From JAWSUT01 sp033549345 (lineage in GTDB: Bacteria; Bacillota; Dethiobacteria; Dethiobacterales; Dethiobacteraceae), in contig JAWSUT010000011.1 of the NCBI GenBank assembly GCA_033549345.1, positions 22,945 to 86,944 on the forward strand: a stretch of DNA of 64,000 bases, written 5' to 3'. A program made the translations under genes and the position numbers. The notes below the pieces were generated by a model, which saw nothing but the letters and a program-made list of their open reading frames with translations, searched no databases and was not told where the DNA came from. Shown piece by piece: positions 32,944-41,531 of the stretch (position 1 is the stretch's first letter; each line of letters starts with the position of its first letter).

Positions 32944-33729
32944 ATGAAGAACCCGCACGACAGACATACAGTGCAGGCGGTGGAGAGAGCCCTGAAAATT
33001 CTGATTGTCCTGGCCGAGACCGGCACCCCTTTAACGCTGACCCAAATCCGTGACCAGGCCAGTCTGAACATTTCTACCGCACATCGCTTGCTGCATACCT
33101 TGATGAATGACGGATTCATCAGCCAGGATAAAGATACCGGTAAGTATATGCTGGGACTACGCACATTTGAAGTGGGGCATGCCGCGCTTTACTCTATGGA
33201 TATTCGCACAACAGCCAGGCCGTTTCTGCAGGAGTTGGTTGACCGCTGCAATGAAACAACAAACCTGGCTATTTTGGACCAGGATGAAGTGGTCTATATT
33301 GATCAGATTGAATCATTGAATATGATTAAAATATTTGCCCGTGTGGGCAGCCGCGGACCGGCACACTGTACCGGTGCCGGCAAAGCACTGCTGGCGCATC
33401 TTACTGAACGTGAAGTTGAACGATTCCTGCAGAATAAGATGCCGCTTGGATATTATACGGAATACACCATTCTTGACCCTGTCAAATTTAAAGAAGAGAT
33501 GGCGCGTATTCGTAAAAAAGGGTTCGCTCTGGACAACGGAGAGTTGGAGGAAGGAGTGCGCTGTGTTGCTGTGCCTGTCTGGGACTTTGAAAATAAAGCT
33601 ATTGCGGCCATCAGCGTCTCGGGACCCGATACCCGTCTGACGGATGCCTTTATTGAAGAACGGTTGATTCCCGAAGTTATGGCGGCTGCCGATAAAATAT
33701 CGGAGCGGTTGGGGCATCGTAAGCGCTAA
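32944..33729 (+). CDS. IclR-family transcriptional regulator
   Basis: A 261-residue protein: an N-terminal winged helix (residues 8-70, VQAVERALKILIVLAETGTP, then LTQIRDQASLNISTAHRLLH) and a GAF-like effector domain (about 80-255) with FARVGSRGPAHCTGAGKALLA and the effector cysteine segment DNGELEEGVRCVAVPVWD. IclR members often control carboxylate or aromatic catabolism. The target is unknown since no catabolic gene is adjacent. AGGGGA lies 8 nt before ATG 32944. Confidence 0.9.
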   Translation: MKNPHDRHTVQAVERALKILIVLAETGTPLTLTQIRDQASLNISTAHRLLHTLMNDGFISQDKDTGKYMLGLRTFEVGHAALYSMDIRTTARPFLQELVDRCNETTNLAILDQDEVVYIDQIESLNMIKIFARVGSRGPAHCTGAGKALLAHLTEREVERFLQNKMPLGYYTEYTILDPVKFKEEMARIRKKGFALDNGELEEGVRCVAVPVWDFENKAIAAISVSGPDTRLTDAFIEERLIPEVMAAADKISERLGHRKR

Positions 33730-33734
33730 GGAAT

Positions 33735-33770
33735 AAAAAAGAAGGCGACCGGTTGGTCGCCTTCTTTTTT
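33735..33770. terminator. Bidirectional terminator
   Basis: A 16-bp perfect stem AAAAAAGAAGGCGACC / GGTCGCCTTCTTTTTT with loop GGTT between convergent genes. Confidence 0.92.
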
Positions 33771-33780
33771 CAGAATAACG

Positions 33781-34176
33781 TTATGACAGATGGAAAAAAC
33801 CGAGGGTTGAAATTTTCTGGTACTCTTTGCCAAAGAGGTCGGTTAACTCCAAGCCTAACAAATGGCAGGTGGCAGTAAGGTAAAACAGATGATTTCCCAG
33901 TTCCTCCTCTATTGCCTCACGGCACTGTTCACACAGTTCGCCTTTAAGATGGGAATCCATATACTTCTGGCAGTCTTTTAAGTCAATCTCCGGTGGACAG
34001 GACTGCCTGGATGCGCAGACGGAAAGGCAACCGCAGTTTGTTACCGTTTTGGCGATGGCGCGGTTAACCCGGGCTGTGGACTCCTGAAATTTCGTCAGAC
34101 TGTCCAGAATGCTGCGGTGACGGATCAAAAGTTCCGATACCTTATCCTGGAACTGGTCGACAACTTCGTTTTTCAC
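33781..34176 (-). CDS. Cysteine-rich MazG-like helical protein
   Basis: A protein of about 131 residues with no signal peptide. The C-terminal segment EEELGNHLFYLTATCHLLG (about 90-108) resembles the EExxE..D metal-binding helices of MazG-type NTP pyrophosphohydrolases. The central part carries cysteines NCGCLSVCASRQSC, LKDCQ and GELCEQC, a possible metal or iron-sulfur site. The function is unassigned. GTG at 34176 has GAGGGGG 7 nt upstream; the TTG at 34182 is too close. Confidence 0.6.
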   Translation of the reverse strand: MKNEVVDQFQDKVSELLIRHRSILDSLTKFQESTARVNRAIAKTVTNCGCLSVCASRQSCPPEIDLKDCQKYMDSHLKGELCEQCREAIEEELGNHLFYLTATCHLLGLELTDLFGKEYQKISTLGFFHLS

Positions 34177-34308
34177 AAACAATCCCCCTCTCAGGCTGTC
34201 ATGTCGTTTCTTTTTTATTATACTTTTATTGGCAAAACGTTGTCAATGCGTCATCTGAAATCAGAGCCGCACTGAAAAAATATCTTATATAACAGGCATT
34301 TTGCGGTG

Positions 34309-34338
34309 TTGACAATAGGTGATTAATCATGATAGAAT
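34309..34338 (+). promoter_or_regulatory. carD promoter
   Basis: TTGACA (34309-34314), an 18-nt spacer and TAGAAT (34333-34338). Confidence 0.8.
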
Positions 34339-34409
34339 ACAATGTTATTTGACAGTATAAGTCTATTGTGATAAAATAAAACAAGTACGTTAACCTTGGG
34401 GGGCTGCTG

Positions 34410-34904
34410 ATGTTCAATATTGGAGATAAAGTAGTATACCCGATGCACGGCGCCGGTGTCATCGAGGCGATTGAAGAAAAAGAAATCCTGGGTGAACGTA
34501 AGCGTTATTATATTATGAATATCCCCATCGGTGACATGAAGGTAATGATTCCGCTGGACAATGTGGACCAGATTGGACTGCGGGATGTGATAGACAACAA
34601 CGGCGTTGAGCAGGTTCTGACAATCCTACGCGATAACCACAGCAAAATGTCCACGAACTGGAACAGGCGCTACAGAGCAAATATGGAAAAGATTAAAAGC
34701 GGAGATATCTTTCAGGTGGCCGAAGTTGTTCGCAATTTGATGCTCCGGGAACTTGAAAAAGGGCTTTCCACAGGTGAACGAAAAATGCTGGACAGTGCAC
34801 GACAGATTTTAAAATCTGAACTTGTCCTGGCAAAAGACACCAGTGAACAGGATGTGGATGAAATTATTAATCAGTTTTTTACCGAAAGGCATCAAAGTCT
34901 TTGA
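34410..34904 (+). CDS. carD: CarD/CdnL-family RNA polymerase-binding regulator
   Basis: A 164-residue protein. The N-terminal Tudor-like TRCF-RID domain (about 1-60, with FNIGDKVVYPMHGAGVIEAI) binds the RNA polymerase beta subunit. The C-terminal helical domain (about 70-155) contains WNRRYRANMEKIKSGD and the LRELEKGLSTGERKML segment that contacts promoter DNA. In Firmicutes this gene commonly precedes yacL. A TTG-free ATG follows GGGG with 8 nt spacing. Its terminator overlaps the last codons. Confidence 0.93.
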   Translation: MFNIGDKVVYPMHGAGVIEAIEEKEILGERKRYYIMNIPIGDMKVMIPLDNVDQIGLRDVIDNNGVEQVLTILRDNHSKMSTNWNRRYRANMEKIKSGDIFQVAEVVRNLMLRELEKGLSTGERKMLDSARQILKSELVLAKDTSEQDVDEIINQFFTERHQSL

Positions 34905-34914
34905 TGCCTTTTTT
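34885..34914 (+). terminator. Terminator overlapping the end of carD
   Basis: Stem AAAGGCATCAAAG / CTTTGATGCCTTT with almost no loop, then a T-run. The 5' arm lies within the last carD codons. Confidence 0.88.
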
Positions 34915-34953
34915 GCGTTGCACAAAAATTCTTTCCCGGATGTATCTATTTCC

Positions 34954-34983
34954 TTGAATTTGGTAAAAACTATACGCTATAAT
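34954..34983 (+). promoter_or_regulatory. Promoter of yacL-ispDF
   Basis: TTGAAT (34954-34959), an 18-nt spacer and TATAAT (34978-34983). It starts transcription just before the ribosome site of yacL. Confidence 0.7.
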
Positions 34984-35003
34984 AGGTAAAGGAGGTGAAA
35001 CTT

Positions 35004-36098
35004 TTGCTGCAAAGAATAATTCGTATACTCGCACTAATTATCGGATTTGCTATCGGCTACCAGCTTGTTAATTCAAGTTTTACCCACATTGCAACGTTTG
35101 CCAATGTGGAGCCCACACCGTTTGCCAGTGTCGGCGCATCTATTCTCGGCGGCTCGGTTTTCGGACTTATTTCTTACATTATTACACCGTGGCTTATTTA
35201 CGTGGCAACCACGGTCAATGGCTGGACCGAAACAGCATTAAAATCAATTCCCACGCAGGATATCGTTGTTGGCACGATTGGCCTTGTGATTGGCCTGTTG
35301 ATAGGTGCACTTGTAAGCCTCGCGCTAAACCGCGTTCCTTTGCTGGGCCCCTACCTGTCGATGATCGCCACACTCTTTGCCGGATACATTGGTATGAGCC
35401 TGATGTTAAACAGAAAAGAAGAAATGACGTTTCTGACCGGGCTGTTTACCCGTCAGGCCCGTGGTACCGACCGTGTCAATTTTCGCAGTGCAAAAATACT
35501 TGATACAAGTGTGATTATTGACGGCCGTATTGTTGATATTACATCCACCGGATTCGTCGAGGGCGTGGTCATCGTTCCCGGATTCGTCCTGGAAGAACTA
35601 CGCCATATTGCCGACTCTTCCGATACGTTGAAGCGTAACCGCGGACGTCGTGGGCTTGATATCTTAAACAAAATGCAAAAAGAATCCCACGTACCGATTC
35701 AAATCGTCGAACAGGATTTTGACGACATCCCGGAAGTGGACAGTAAGCTCGTCAAGCTGGCCAAAGTCATGAAGGGTAAAATCGTTACCAATGATTATAA
35801 TTTGAACAAAGTCTGTGAACTGCAGGGTGTGCCTGTCCTGAACATTAACGAGCTTGCCAATGCTGTGAAACCGATTGTTCTCCCGGGTGAGGAGATGGTT
35901 GCACAGATCATTAAGGACGGCAAAGAGTCAGGCCAGGGCGTGGCTTATCTGGATGACGGCACCATGATTGTCGTTGAAGGCGGCAGGCGCTACATTGGCG
36001 ACAGCATTGAAGTCATTGTTACCAGTGTCTTGCAAACCGCAGCGGGACGCATGATTTTTGCCAAGCCAAAACTGGAAAAAGTCTCGGGAGTTCGTTAA
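35004..36098 (+). CDS. yacL: PIN/TRAM-domain membrane protein YacL
   Basis: A protein of about 364 residues. Four hydrophobic helices lie in the first 140 residues. A PIN nuclease-like domain (about 160-280) has the acidic residues in ILDTSVIIDGRIVDI, VLEEL and IVTNDYNLNKV. A C-terminal TRAM-like domain (about 290-345) follows. The role is unknown, thought to be RNA-related at the membrane. TTG at 35004 has AGGAGG 8 nt upstream; the GTG at 34995 overlaps the site. Confidence 0.85.
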   Translation: MLQRIIRILALIIGFAIGYQLVNSSFTHIATFANVEPTPFASVGASILGGSVFGLISYIITPWLIYVATTVNGWTETALKSIPTQDIVVGTIGLVIGLLIGALVSLALNRVPLLGPYLSMIATLFAGYIGMSLMLNRKEEMTFLTGLFTRQARGTDRVNFRSAKILDTSVIIDGRIVDITSTGFVEGVVIVPGFVLEELRHIADSSDTLKRNRGRRGLDILNKMQKESHVPIQIVEQDFDDIPEVDSKLVKLAKVMKGKIVTNDYNLNKVCELQGVPVLNINELANAVKPIVLPGEEMVAQIIKDGKESGQGVAYLDDGTMIVVEGGRRYIGDSIEVIVTSVLQTAAGRMIFAKPKLEKVSGVR

Positions 36099-36809
36099 AT
36101 GAAAGCAGATATTATTCTTCCTGCCGCCGGCCAGGGTCGGCGAATGGGATCAGAAATCAACAAACAGTATCTGTCGCTGCTGGGCAAACCTGTTTTGGCA
36201 CACACCATTACATCCTGCCTGGCATCAGAAGCTTTTGAGAACATTATTGTTGTCGTTACTCCCGGTGAAGAAGAAATTTTTCACCGGGATGTTCTTTTGC
36301 CCTGGTTTTCCGGGCAGAGAATCACTGTTGTCACCGGGGGCCGGGAGCGTCAGGATTCTGTACGTAACGCCCTGGGTGTCGTTGGGACAGATGCTGACTT
36401 TATTTGTGTCCATGACGGAGCCAGGCCGCTTGTCAGACCGGAGCTGTTTTTGCGCTGCCTTAAAGCAGCGTCGGTGCACGGAGCAGCAATTGCCGCCGTT
36501 TTGGTCAAGGACACAATCAAGGTTGTGCACTCCGATGGAAAGGTGGAAACCACACCCCTCCGGCATACTCTGCGGTCTGTTCAGACGCCGCAGGTGTTCA
36601 GAAGGGATTTGCTGGATACCGTCTATAAGCGCGCCCATGAGGACGGATTTTATGCAACCGACGACGCCGCGCTGCTTGAGCACTACGGCTATCCTGTTTA
36701 TGTAGTAGACGGTGACTACGAAAATATTAAAGTGACCACGCCGGATGACTTAGTCCTGGCGGATGCTTTTCTGGGGAGGCGTGCAAATGCGGATAGGAAC
36801 CGGTTATGA
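36099..36809 (+). CDS. ispD: 2-C-methyl-D-erythritol 4-phosphate cytidylyltransferase
   Basis: A 236-residue enzyme of the MEP isoprenoid pathway. It has the nucleotide-binding AAGQGRRMG start, KQYLSLLGKPVLAHT, the VTGGRERQDSVRNAL loop and VHDGARPLV. The ATG directly follows the yacL stop codon, so translation is coupled. The end overlaps ispF by 23 bp. Confidence 0.95.
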   Translation: MKADIILPAAGQGRRMGSEINKQYLSLLGKPVLAHTITSCLASEAFENIIVVVTPGEEEIFHRDVLLPWFSGQRITVVTGGRERQDSVRNALGVVGTDADFICVHDGARPLVRPELFLRCLKAASVHGAAIAAVLVKDTIKVVHSDGKVETTPLRHTLRSVQTPQVFRRDLLDTVYKRAHEDGFYATDDAALLEHYGYPVYVVDGDYENIKVTTPDDLVLADAFLGRRANADRNRL

Positions 36810-37266
36810 TGTGCACCGTCTGACAAAAGGAAGAGATTTGATACTTGGCGGTGTCAACGTGCCATATGAATTGGGTCTCGACGGTCATTCTGATGCCGAC
36901 GTCCTTGTTCATGCGATTATGGACGCCATGCTTGGCGCACTGGCCCTGGGTGATATCGGCAAACATTTCCCCGACTCGGACCCTGCTTATAAAGGAGTAT
37001 CCAGTTTAACGCTGCTGGCACATGTTAATACGCTTTGCCGCAACGAGGGGTACCTGATAGGCAACATTGACACCGTAATCATTGCCGAACGTCCCAAGCT
37101 GGCCCCATACATAACAGAAATGCGGCAAAACATTGCGCACACACTCAAGATAAACGAAGACCAAATCGGAATAAAAGCCACCACCACCGAAGGCTTGGGT
37201 TTCTGCGGCAGAGGCGAAGGCATCGCTGCCCAGGCCACCATCATCCTCACGTTGAGGCAGGGTTAA
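36787..37266 (+). CDS. ispF: 2-C-methyl-D-erythritol 2,4-cyclodiphosphate synthase
   Basis: A 159-residue enzyme that follows IspD and IspE in the MEP pathway. It has the metal ligands in GTGYDVHRL and DGHSDADVLVHAIMDAMLGA, and the C-terminal KATTTEGLGFCGRGEGIAAQA. ATG 36787 has GGGGAGG 7 nt upstream and starts inside ispD. Confidence 0.96.
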   Translation: MRIGTGYDVHRLTKGRDLILGGVNVPYELGLDGHSDADVLVHAIMDAMLGALALGDIGKHFPDSDPAYKGVSSLTLLAHVNTLCRNEGYLIGNIDTVIIAERPKLAPYITEMRQNIAHTLKINEDQIGIKATTTEGLGFCGRGEGIAAQATIILTLRQG

Positions 37267-37291
37267 ACTTCACTTTTACCTTATATTGAAG

Positions 37292-37318
37292 AAGGCACGC
37301 ATCCGCGTGCCTTTGTTA
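37292..37318. terminator. Bidirectional terminator after ispF
   Basis: Stem AAGGCACGC / GCGTGCCTT with loop ATCC, between convergent ispF and nadE. Confidence 0.8.
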
Positions 37319-37351
37319 TTTATTCTGAGGTTTGGGTTAAAAAACATGCAC

Positions 37352-39403
37352 CTAGGTAGTGGTGTCGGGGATGCGTTCGAGTTCGGCAAGCCAGGGGGTG
37401 GCTTCGCTGTCACTGGGAGCACGCCAGTCCCCGCGGGGGGAAAGCGAGCCGCCGGAACCGACCTTGGGGCCGTTTGGCATGACGGAACGTTTAAACTGGC
37501 TGGTGGCGAAGAAACGTTTGCAGAAGACCTGCAGCCAGCCTTTGATTTCACTGATTGTATATTGATTGCGTTTGTGTTCAGGAATATCCGGCCAGCTGCC
37601 TTTTTCTTTGTCATGCCAGGCATTATACGCCAAAAAGGCCACTTTGCCGGGACGGTATCCGTAGCGGGTAATATAGTAGGTGTTGAAATCCTGCAGTTCG
37701 TAGGGCCCGATAAAGTCTTCGGTACGTTGTGCAGGCTGGTCGGCCGCATCTCCGGGTACCAGTTCCGGGCTAATTTCAGTATCAAGTATGTCGAAAAGGA
37801 TTTCACGGGTGATATCATCTACACGACCGGAAGCAGCTTCCCAGCGCAGAAGATACTGAATCAGTGTCTTGGGGACACTGGCATTAACATTATAGTGAGA
37901 CATGTGATCCCCTACGCCGTATGTGGCCCAACCCAGTGCCAGTTCACTTAAATCGCCGGTGCCAAGCACGATACCGTTGTGAAGGTTTGCCAGACGAAAC
38001 AGTATGGACGTGCGCTGTCCAGCCTGTACGTTTTCATACGTAATGTCATACGTGTCAACTCCCAGAGAAACAGGGTGTCTGATATCTTCGAGCATCAGCG
38101 TGCTTGCCGGCCTGATGTCCAGTTCCTCACCATAGACACCAAGAGCCCGAATCAGGCGCCAGGCATTATCTTTGGTCCGTGAAGACGTGGCAAAACCGGG
38201 CATGGTATAGGCACGGATGCGATCCCGGGACCAGCCCAGCAGGTCGGCGGCTTTTACCGCCACTACCAGCGCCTGGGTTGAATCGAGCCCGCCGGAGACG
38301 CCAATAATCAGGTTGCGTGAACCAGTTTTCTGCAGTCTTTTGACCAGGCCGTGGACCTGAATATTGTACACCTCATAGCAGCGTGAGTCCCGTATGTCCG
38401 GACTTGCCGGAACATAAGGGAAACGGGGCAGTTCACGCTCAAGAAGTAATTTGCCTTCTGCCAGGCGTACTTCGCAATCCACAGTGCGGAAGTGTAGTTG
38501 ATCCCTCATGGCACGGGCATTTTCCGCAAATGTGTTCTGCCGCATCCGTTCCATAACCAGCCTGTCCAAATCAATTTCTGCATATGTCACCCGGGGTTCC
38601 AGGTCAAAACGGGAAGATTCAGCGAGTAACTGGCCGTTTTCATAGATGAGGGCATGACCGTCCCAGGCCAGGTCAGTGGTCGATTCGCCGGGGCCGGCTG
38701 CTGAGTACAGATAAGCGGCGAGACAACGTGCGGACTGGTTGGAGACCAGTGCATGCCGGTAGTCCGCTTTGCCAACGGTGATGTTTGATGCGGAAAGGTT
38801 GGTAATGACTGTGGCGCCGGCAAGGGCGGCAAAGCCCGATGGCGGTACCGGTACCCAAAGGTCTTCGCAGACTTCCAGTGAAAAGGTAAAGTTGGGGATG
38901 TTTTTGACGTGGAAAAGCAAGTCAGCGCCAAAGGGAATATCTTTCTGGCCGCAGTAATCTATTTTGTTACGGGTTGCCGCATCGGCCGGCCGAAATTGTC
39001 TGGCTTCATAGAATTCACGGTAATTGGGGAGATAGTTTTTGGGTACAATGCCGAGAATCTGGCCGCGATGCAGAACCAGTCCACAATTAAAAAGGTAGGA
39101 ATCTACCTGGATGGGGGCGCCTACAATGAGAATGGAGTCAAGAAAACTGGTCTCGCGCAAAAGACGGCCCAGCGCGGTTTCAGTGGTTTCCAGCAAAGCC
39201 TGCTGGTGAAAAAGGTCTTCATTGCTGTACGCTGAAATACCCAACTCAGGAAACAGTGTCAGAGCAGCGTGGTTCCCGGCGGCCAGTCGGGCCATCTCCA
39301 GTGTTTCTGTCACATTATATTCCGGATCTGCCACACGCACCCTGGGCACTGCCACGGCAGCCCTGATAAAACCATGCTTATAGAAATTGAAGAATGTATT
39401 CAT
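37352..39403 (-). CDS. nadE: Glutamine-dependent NAD+ synthetase
   Basis: A 683-residue enzyme that amidates nicotinic acid adenine dinucleotide. The N-terminal nitrilase-type glutaminase (1-280) has catalytic Glu (LFPELGIS), Lys (KNYLPNYREF) and Cys (SLEVCEDLWVP). The C-terminal synthetase (about 320-650) has the P-loop ISGGLDST-like segment GVSGGLDSTQALVV. AGGAGG precedes the ATG. The gene is inserted in opposite orientation between ispF and gltX, which are neighbours in many Firmicutes. Confidence 0.95.
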   Translation of the reverse strand: MNTFFNFYKHGFIRAAVAVPRVRVADPEYNVTETLEMARLAAGNHAALTLFPELGISAYSNEDLFHQQALLETTETALGRLLRETSFLDSILIVGAPIQVDSYLFNCGLVLHRGQILGIVPKNYLPNYREFYEARQFRPADAATRNKIDYCGQKDIPFGADLLFHVKNIPNFTFSLEVCEDLWVPVPPSGFAALAGATVITNLSASNITVGKADYRHALVSNQSARCLAAYLYSAAGPGESTTDLAWDGHALIYENGQLLAESSRFDLEPRVTYAEIDLDRLVMERMRQNTFAENARAMRDQLHFRTVDCEVRLAEGKLLLERELPRFPYVPASPDIRDSRCYEVYNIQVHGLVKRLQKTGSRNLIIGVSGGLDSTQALVVAVKAADLLGWSRDRIRAYTMPGFATSSRTKDNAWRLIRALGVYGEELDIRPASTLMLEDIRHPVSLGVDTYDITYENVQAGQRTSILFRLANLHNGIVLGTGDLSELALGWATYGVGDHMSHYNVNASVPKTLIQYLLRWEAASGRVDDITREILFDILDTEISPELVPGDAADQPAQRTEDFIGPYELQDFNTYYITRYGYRPGKVAFLAYNAWHDKEKGSWPDIPEHKRNQYTISEIKGWLQVFCKRFFATSQFKRSVMPNGPKVGSGGSLSPRGDWRAPSDSEATPWLAELERIPDTTT

Positions 39404-39484
39404 CGCTTCCTCCTGTTAGGCTATATGTTTTGCAGTACAGTTTTACATCTGTCAATATTATACCATAAAGTCCCTGCCTTTGTT

Positions 39485-39513
39485 GTATCCAGTTTTTTTA
39501 GATGATATAATAG
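39485..39513 (+). promoter_or_regulatory. Probable gltX promoter
   Basis: TATAAT at 39508-39513 with a weak TTGTAT 17 nt upstream, 28 bp before the gltX start. Confidence 0.5.
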
Positions 39514-39541
39514 GAAAAGTTATGAAACGGGAGGGATTTAC

Positions 39542-41005
39542 ATGGCACAGGTGAAAGTACGTTTTGCACCCAGCCCGACAGGCCCCTTACATATTGGTGG
39601 TGCGCGTTCGGCTTTGTTTAACTGGCTTTTTGCGCGTCATCACAACGGGACGATGGTTGTCCGTATTGAGGATACCGACATAGATCGGTCGACACGGGAA
39701 TATGAGGATCTGATTCTTGACTCCCTGCGCTGGCTTGGCCTGGACTGGGATGAAGGAATCGGCGTGGGCGGCCCAAACGGGCCTTACCGGCAGCGGGAAC
39801 GGTTGGACATCTACCATCCGTATGTGGAGAAGCTGCTGGCGTCAGGCCAGGCGTATCACTGTTACTGCAGCGAAGATGAACTGGAAGCAGAGCGGCAGGA
39901 GCTGATGAGCCGGGGAGAATTACCGCGCTATTTGGGCAAATGCCGTGAACTTTCTATCCGTGATAAAGAAGAAAAATGTGCCGCAGGCCGCAAGCCCGTA
40001 GTTCGTTTTCGTGTTCCTGAAGGCCGTACGCTGACAGTGGAAGACCTTGTGCGCGGCCGGGTAGAGTTTGAAAGTGACGGAATTGGTGATTTTATTATTG
40101 TTAAATCAGACGGAATCCCTACTTATAACTTCGCTGTGGTTATGGACGATGCACTTATGGGAATCACCCATATTTTACGCGGTGAAGAGCACCTTTCCAA
40201 CACACCGCGGCAGATACTGATTTATGAGGCACTGAATTTCTCAATGCCGCATTTCGCGCATATTTCGCTGATTCTGGGTGAGGACCGCTCAAAGATGAGT
40301 AAGCGCCACGGTGCAACGTCTGTGGTCCAGTACCGTGAGCAGGGCTATCTTCCGGAAGCGCTGGTTAATTTTCTCTCCCTTTTGGGCTGGTCTCCCGAGG
40401 GGGAAGAAGAAATCTTCCCGATCGATGAACTGGTGCGCCGTTTTTCCCTGGACAGAGTCTCAAAGAGTCCGGCGGTTTTTAACTTTGATAAGCTAAAATG
40501 GATGAATTGGAACTATATTAAAGAGTCCTCACCGGACAGAATTACAGAACTCTGCCTGCCGCATCTTAAAAGAGCAGGCCTGTTGTCGGAAACACCCTCC
40601 GCTGATTCCATGTCATGGCTGAAGCAGGTGGTGGCAACCGTGCAGGAAAAGCTGGAGTATGCCGCACAGGCTCCGGACGTGATTTCGGTTTTCTTTGGCG
40701 ATACGGTGGATGTTGACAGCGAAGACACAGATGCCAGGCAGGTTTTGGCACTTGAAACATCACCGGCGGTAATCCGCGCTTTCCGTGAGAAAGCTCTGGA
40801 ACACAAGGCCTGGGATTCGGAAACGGTCAGGAGTATCCTCAAAGAAATCGGTAAAGAGCTGGGTGTCAAGGGAAAAGCCCTGTTTATGACGGTCAGAGTG
40901 GCTGTTTCGGGGCAGTCTCACGGGCCGGACCTAAACGCGCTCCTGACACTGGTGGGGCCGGAAACCGTGGCCAGGCGCCTTGAATATACGCTGAAACACA
41001 TGTAA
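39542..41005 (+). CDS. gltX: Glutamyl-tRNA synthetase
   Basis: A 487-residue class I enzyme. The HIGH-type motif is PTGPLHIGGAR (residues 10-20), KMSKR is DRSKMSKRHGA (about 250), and the C-terminal anticodon-binding helical domain runs to residue 487. AGGGA precedes the ATG. It is followed by a terminator, so it is separate from the cysES unit downstream. Confidence 0.96.
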   Translation: MAQVKVRFAPSPTGPLHIGGARSALFNWLFARHHNGTMVVRIEDTDIDRSTREYEDLILDSLRWLGLDWDEGIGVGGPNGPYRQRERLDIYHPYVEKLLASGQAYHCYCSEDELEAERQELMSRGELPRYLGKCRELSIRDKEEKCAAGRKPVVRFRVPEGRTLTVEDLVRGRVEFESDGIGDFIIVKSDGIPTYNFAVVMDDALMGITHILRGEEHLSNTPRQILIYEALNFSMPHFAHISLILGEDRSKMSKRHGATSVVQYREQGYLPEALVNFLSLLGWSPEGEEEIFPIDELVRRFSLDRVSKSPAVFNFDKLKWMNWNYIKESSPDRITELCLPHLKRAGLLSETPSADSMSWLKQVVATVQEKLEYAAQAPDVISVFFGDTVDVDSEDTDARQVLALETSPAVIRAFREKALEHKAWDSETVRSILKEIGKELGVKGKALFMTVRVAVSGQSHGPDLNALLTLVGPETVARRLEYTLKHM

Positions 41006-41015
41006 AGAAAAGAGA

Positions 41016-41048
41016 AACAGGCTGAGCGGTCAGCCTGTTATTTTTTTT
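41016..41048 (+). terminator. Terminator of gltX
   Basis: A 10-bp stem AACAGGCTGA / TCAGCCTGTT with loop GCGG followed by eight T after one A. Confidence 0.9.
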
Positions 41049-41137
41049 GTCAAAACAGTGGAAAATAATAATTTTATTCCAGTAAAAAAAAGGTATTTAT
41101 ACAAGTATGTAGAATATTGTACATATATTCACTTTGA

Positions 41138-41216
41138 TAAAGGCAAACCCGTTGAAAAACGGGGACGCAAAGCCACGGGTCTAATGCAGCTTCTGCGATG
41201 ACAGCCGGGCTGCCGA
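41138..41216 (+). promoter_or_regulatory. Cyclic-di-GMP class I (GEMM-I) riboswitch
   Basis: The aptamer landmarks are present in order: GGCAAACC (41142-41149), a small hairpin, the near-invariant GGACGCAAAGCCACGGG (41162-41178) with the tetraloop-receptor partner, a second hairpin, and the closing AGCCGGGCTGCC (41202-41214) pairing with the 5' GGCA. An intrinsic terminator follows 29 nt later, which implies control at the level of transcription of the downstream peptide gene. Whether ligand turns it on or off cannot be read reliably by eye. Confidence 0.9.
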
Positions 41217-41242
41217 AGAAGAGAATGACAGCAAAAGAGGAC

Positions 41243-41280
41243 AGCACCCTTCGGTACATGTGAAGGGTGCTTACTTTTTT
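41243..41280 (+). terminator. Riboswitch expression-platform terminator
   Basis: Stem AGCACCCTTC / GAAGGGTGCT with a 9-nt loop, then TACTTTTTT. It lies between the aptamer and the peptide gene. Confidence 0.88.
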
Positions 41281-41320
41281 ATCTATGGGGAGGGGACAAT
41301 AAGCAAAGGAGGTGGGCACT

Positions 41321-41443
41321 GTGAAAAAGAGACTGCTTACCTTAGTCGTTGCATTATTGTCCCTCGTGGCGTTTTCCGGCGCTGCATCTGCCTGCAACGC
41401 ATTCTTGTATCAGCAGGAATTACCGGAAGCGCTCAGGAAGTAA
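41321..41443 (+). CDS. AgrD-like cyclic lactone autoinducer precursor peptide (40 residues)
   Basis: GTG start with AAAGGAGGTG upstream (41306-41315), stop TAA 41441-41443. The product has a basic, hydrophobic leader (MKKRLLTLVVALLSLVAF) and the tail ACNAFLYQQELPEALRK. It aligns by eye with clostridial AgrD peptides, which have a Cys plus four hydrophobic-type residues, then Y-Q-x-x-x-P-x-x-L-R. The predicted ring would be Cys-Asn-Ala-Phe-Leu. An agrB-type protease gene is not present in the window. Expression is under the GEMM-I riboswitch. Confidence 0.75.
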   Translation: MKKRLLTLVVALLSLVAFSGAASACNAFLYQQELPEALRK

Positions 41444-41450
41444 CGGACAG

Positions 41451-41482
41451 GAAGAGGGCCCGGCAAATCCCGGGTCCTCTTC
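41451..41482 (+). terminator. Hairpin after the peptide gene
   Basis: A 13-bp stem GAAGAGGGCCCGG / CCGGGTCCTCTTC with one G-T pair and a 6-nt loop. The T-tail is weak, so termination is probable rather than certain. Confidence 0.6.
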
Positions 41483-41495
41483 CTGCTTCCACAGG

Positions 41496-41524
41496 TTGAC
41501 ACTTTGAAGTCTCCCTTCTATAAT
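41496..41524 (+). promoter_or_regulatory. Promoter of the cysE-cysS unit
   Basis: TTGACA (41496-41501), a 17-nt spacer and TATAAT (41519-41524): a consensus sigma-A promoter. Confidence 0.88.
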
Positions 41525-41531
41525 AGATAAG

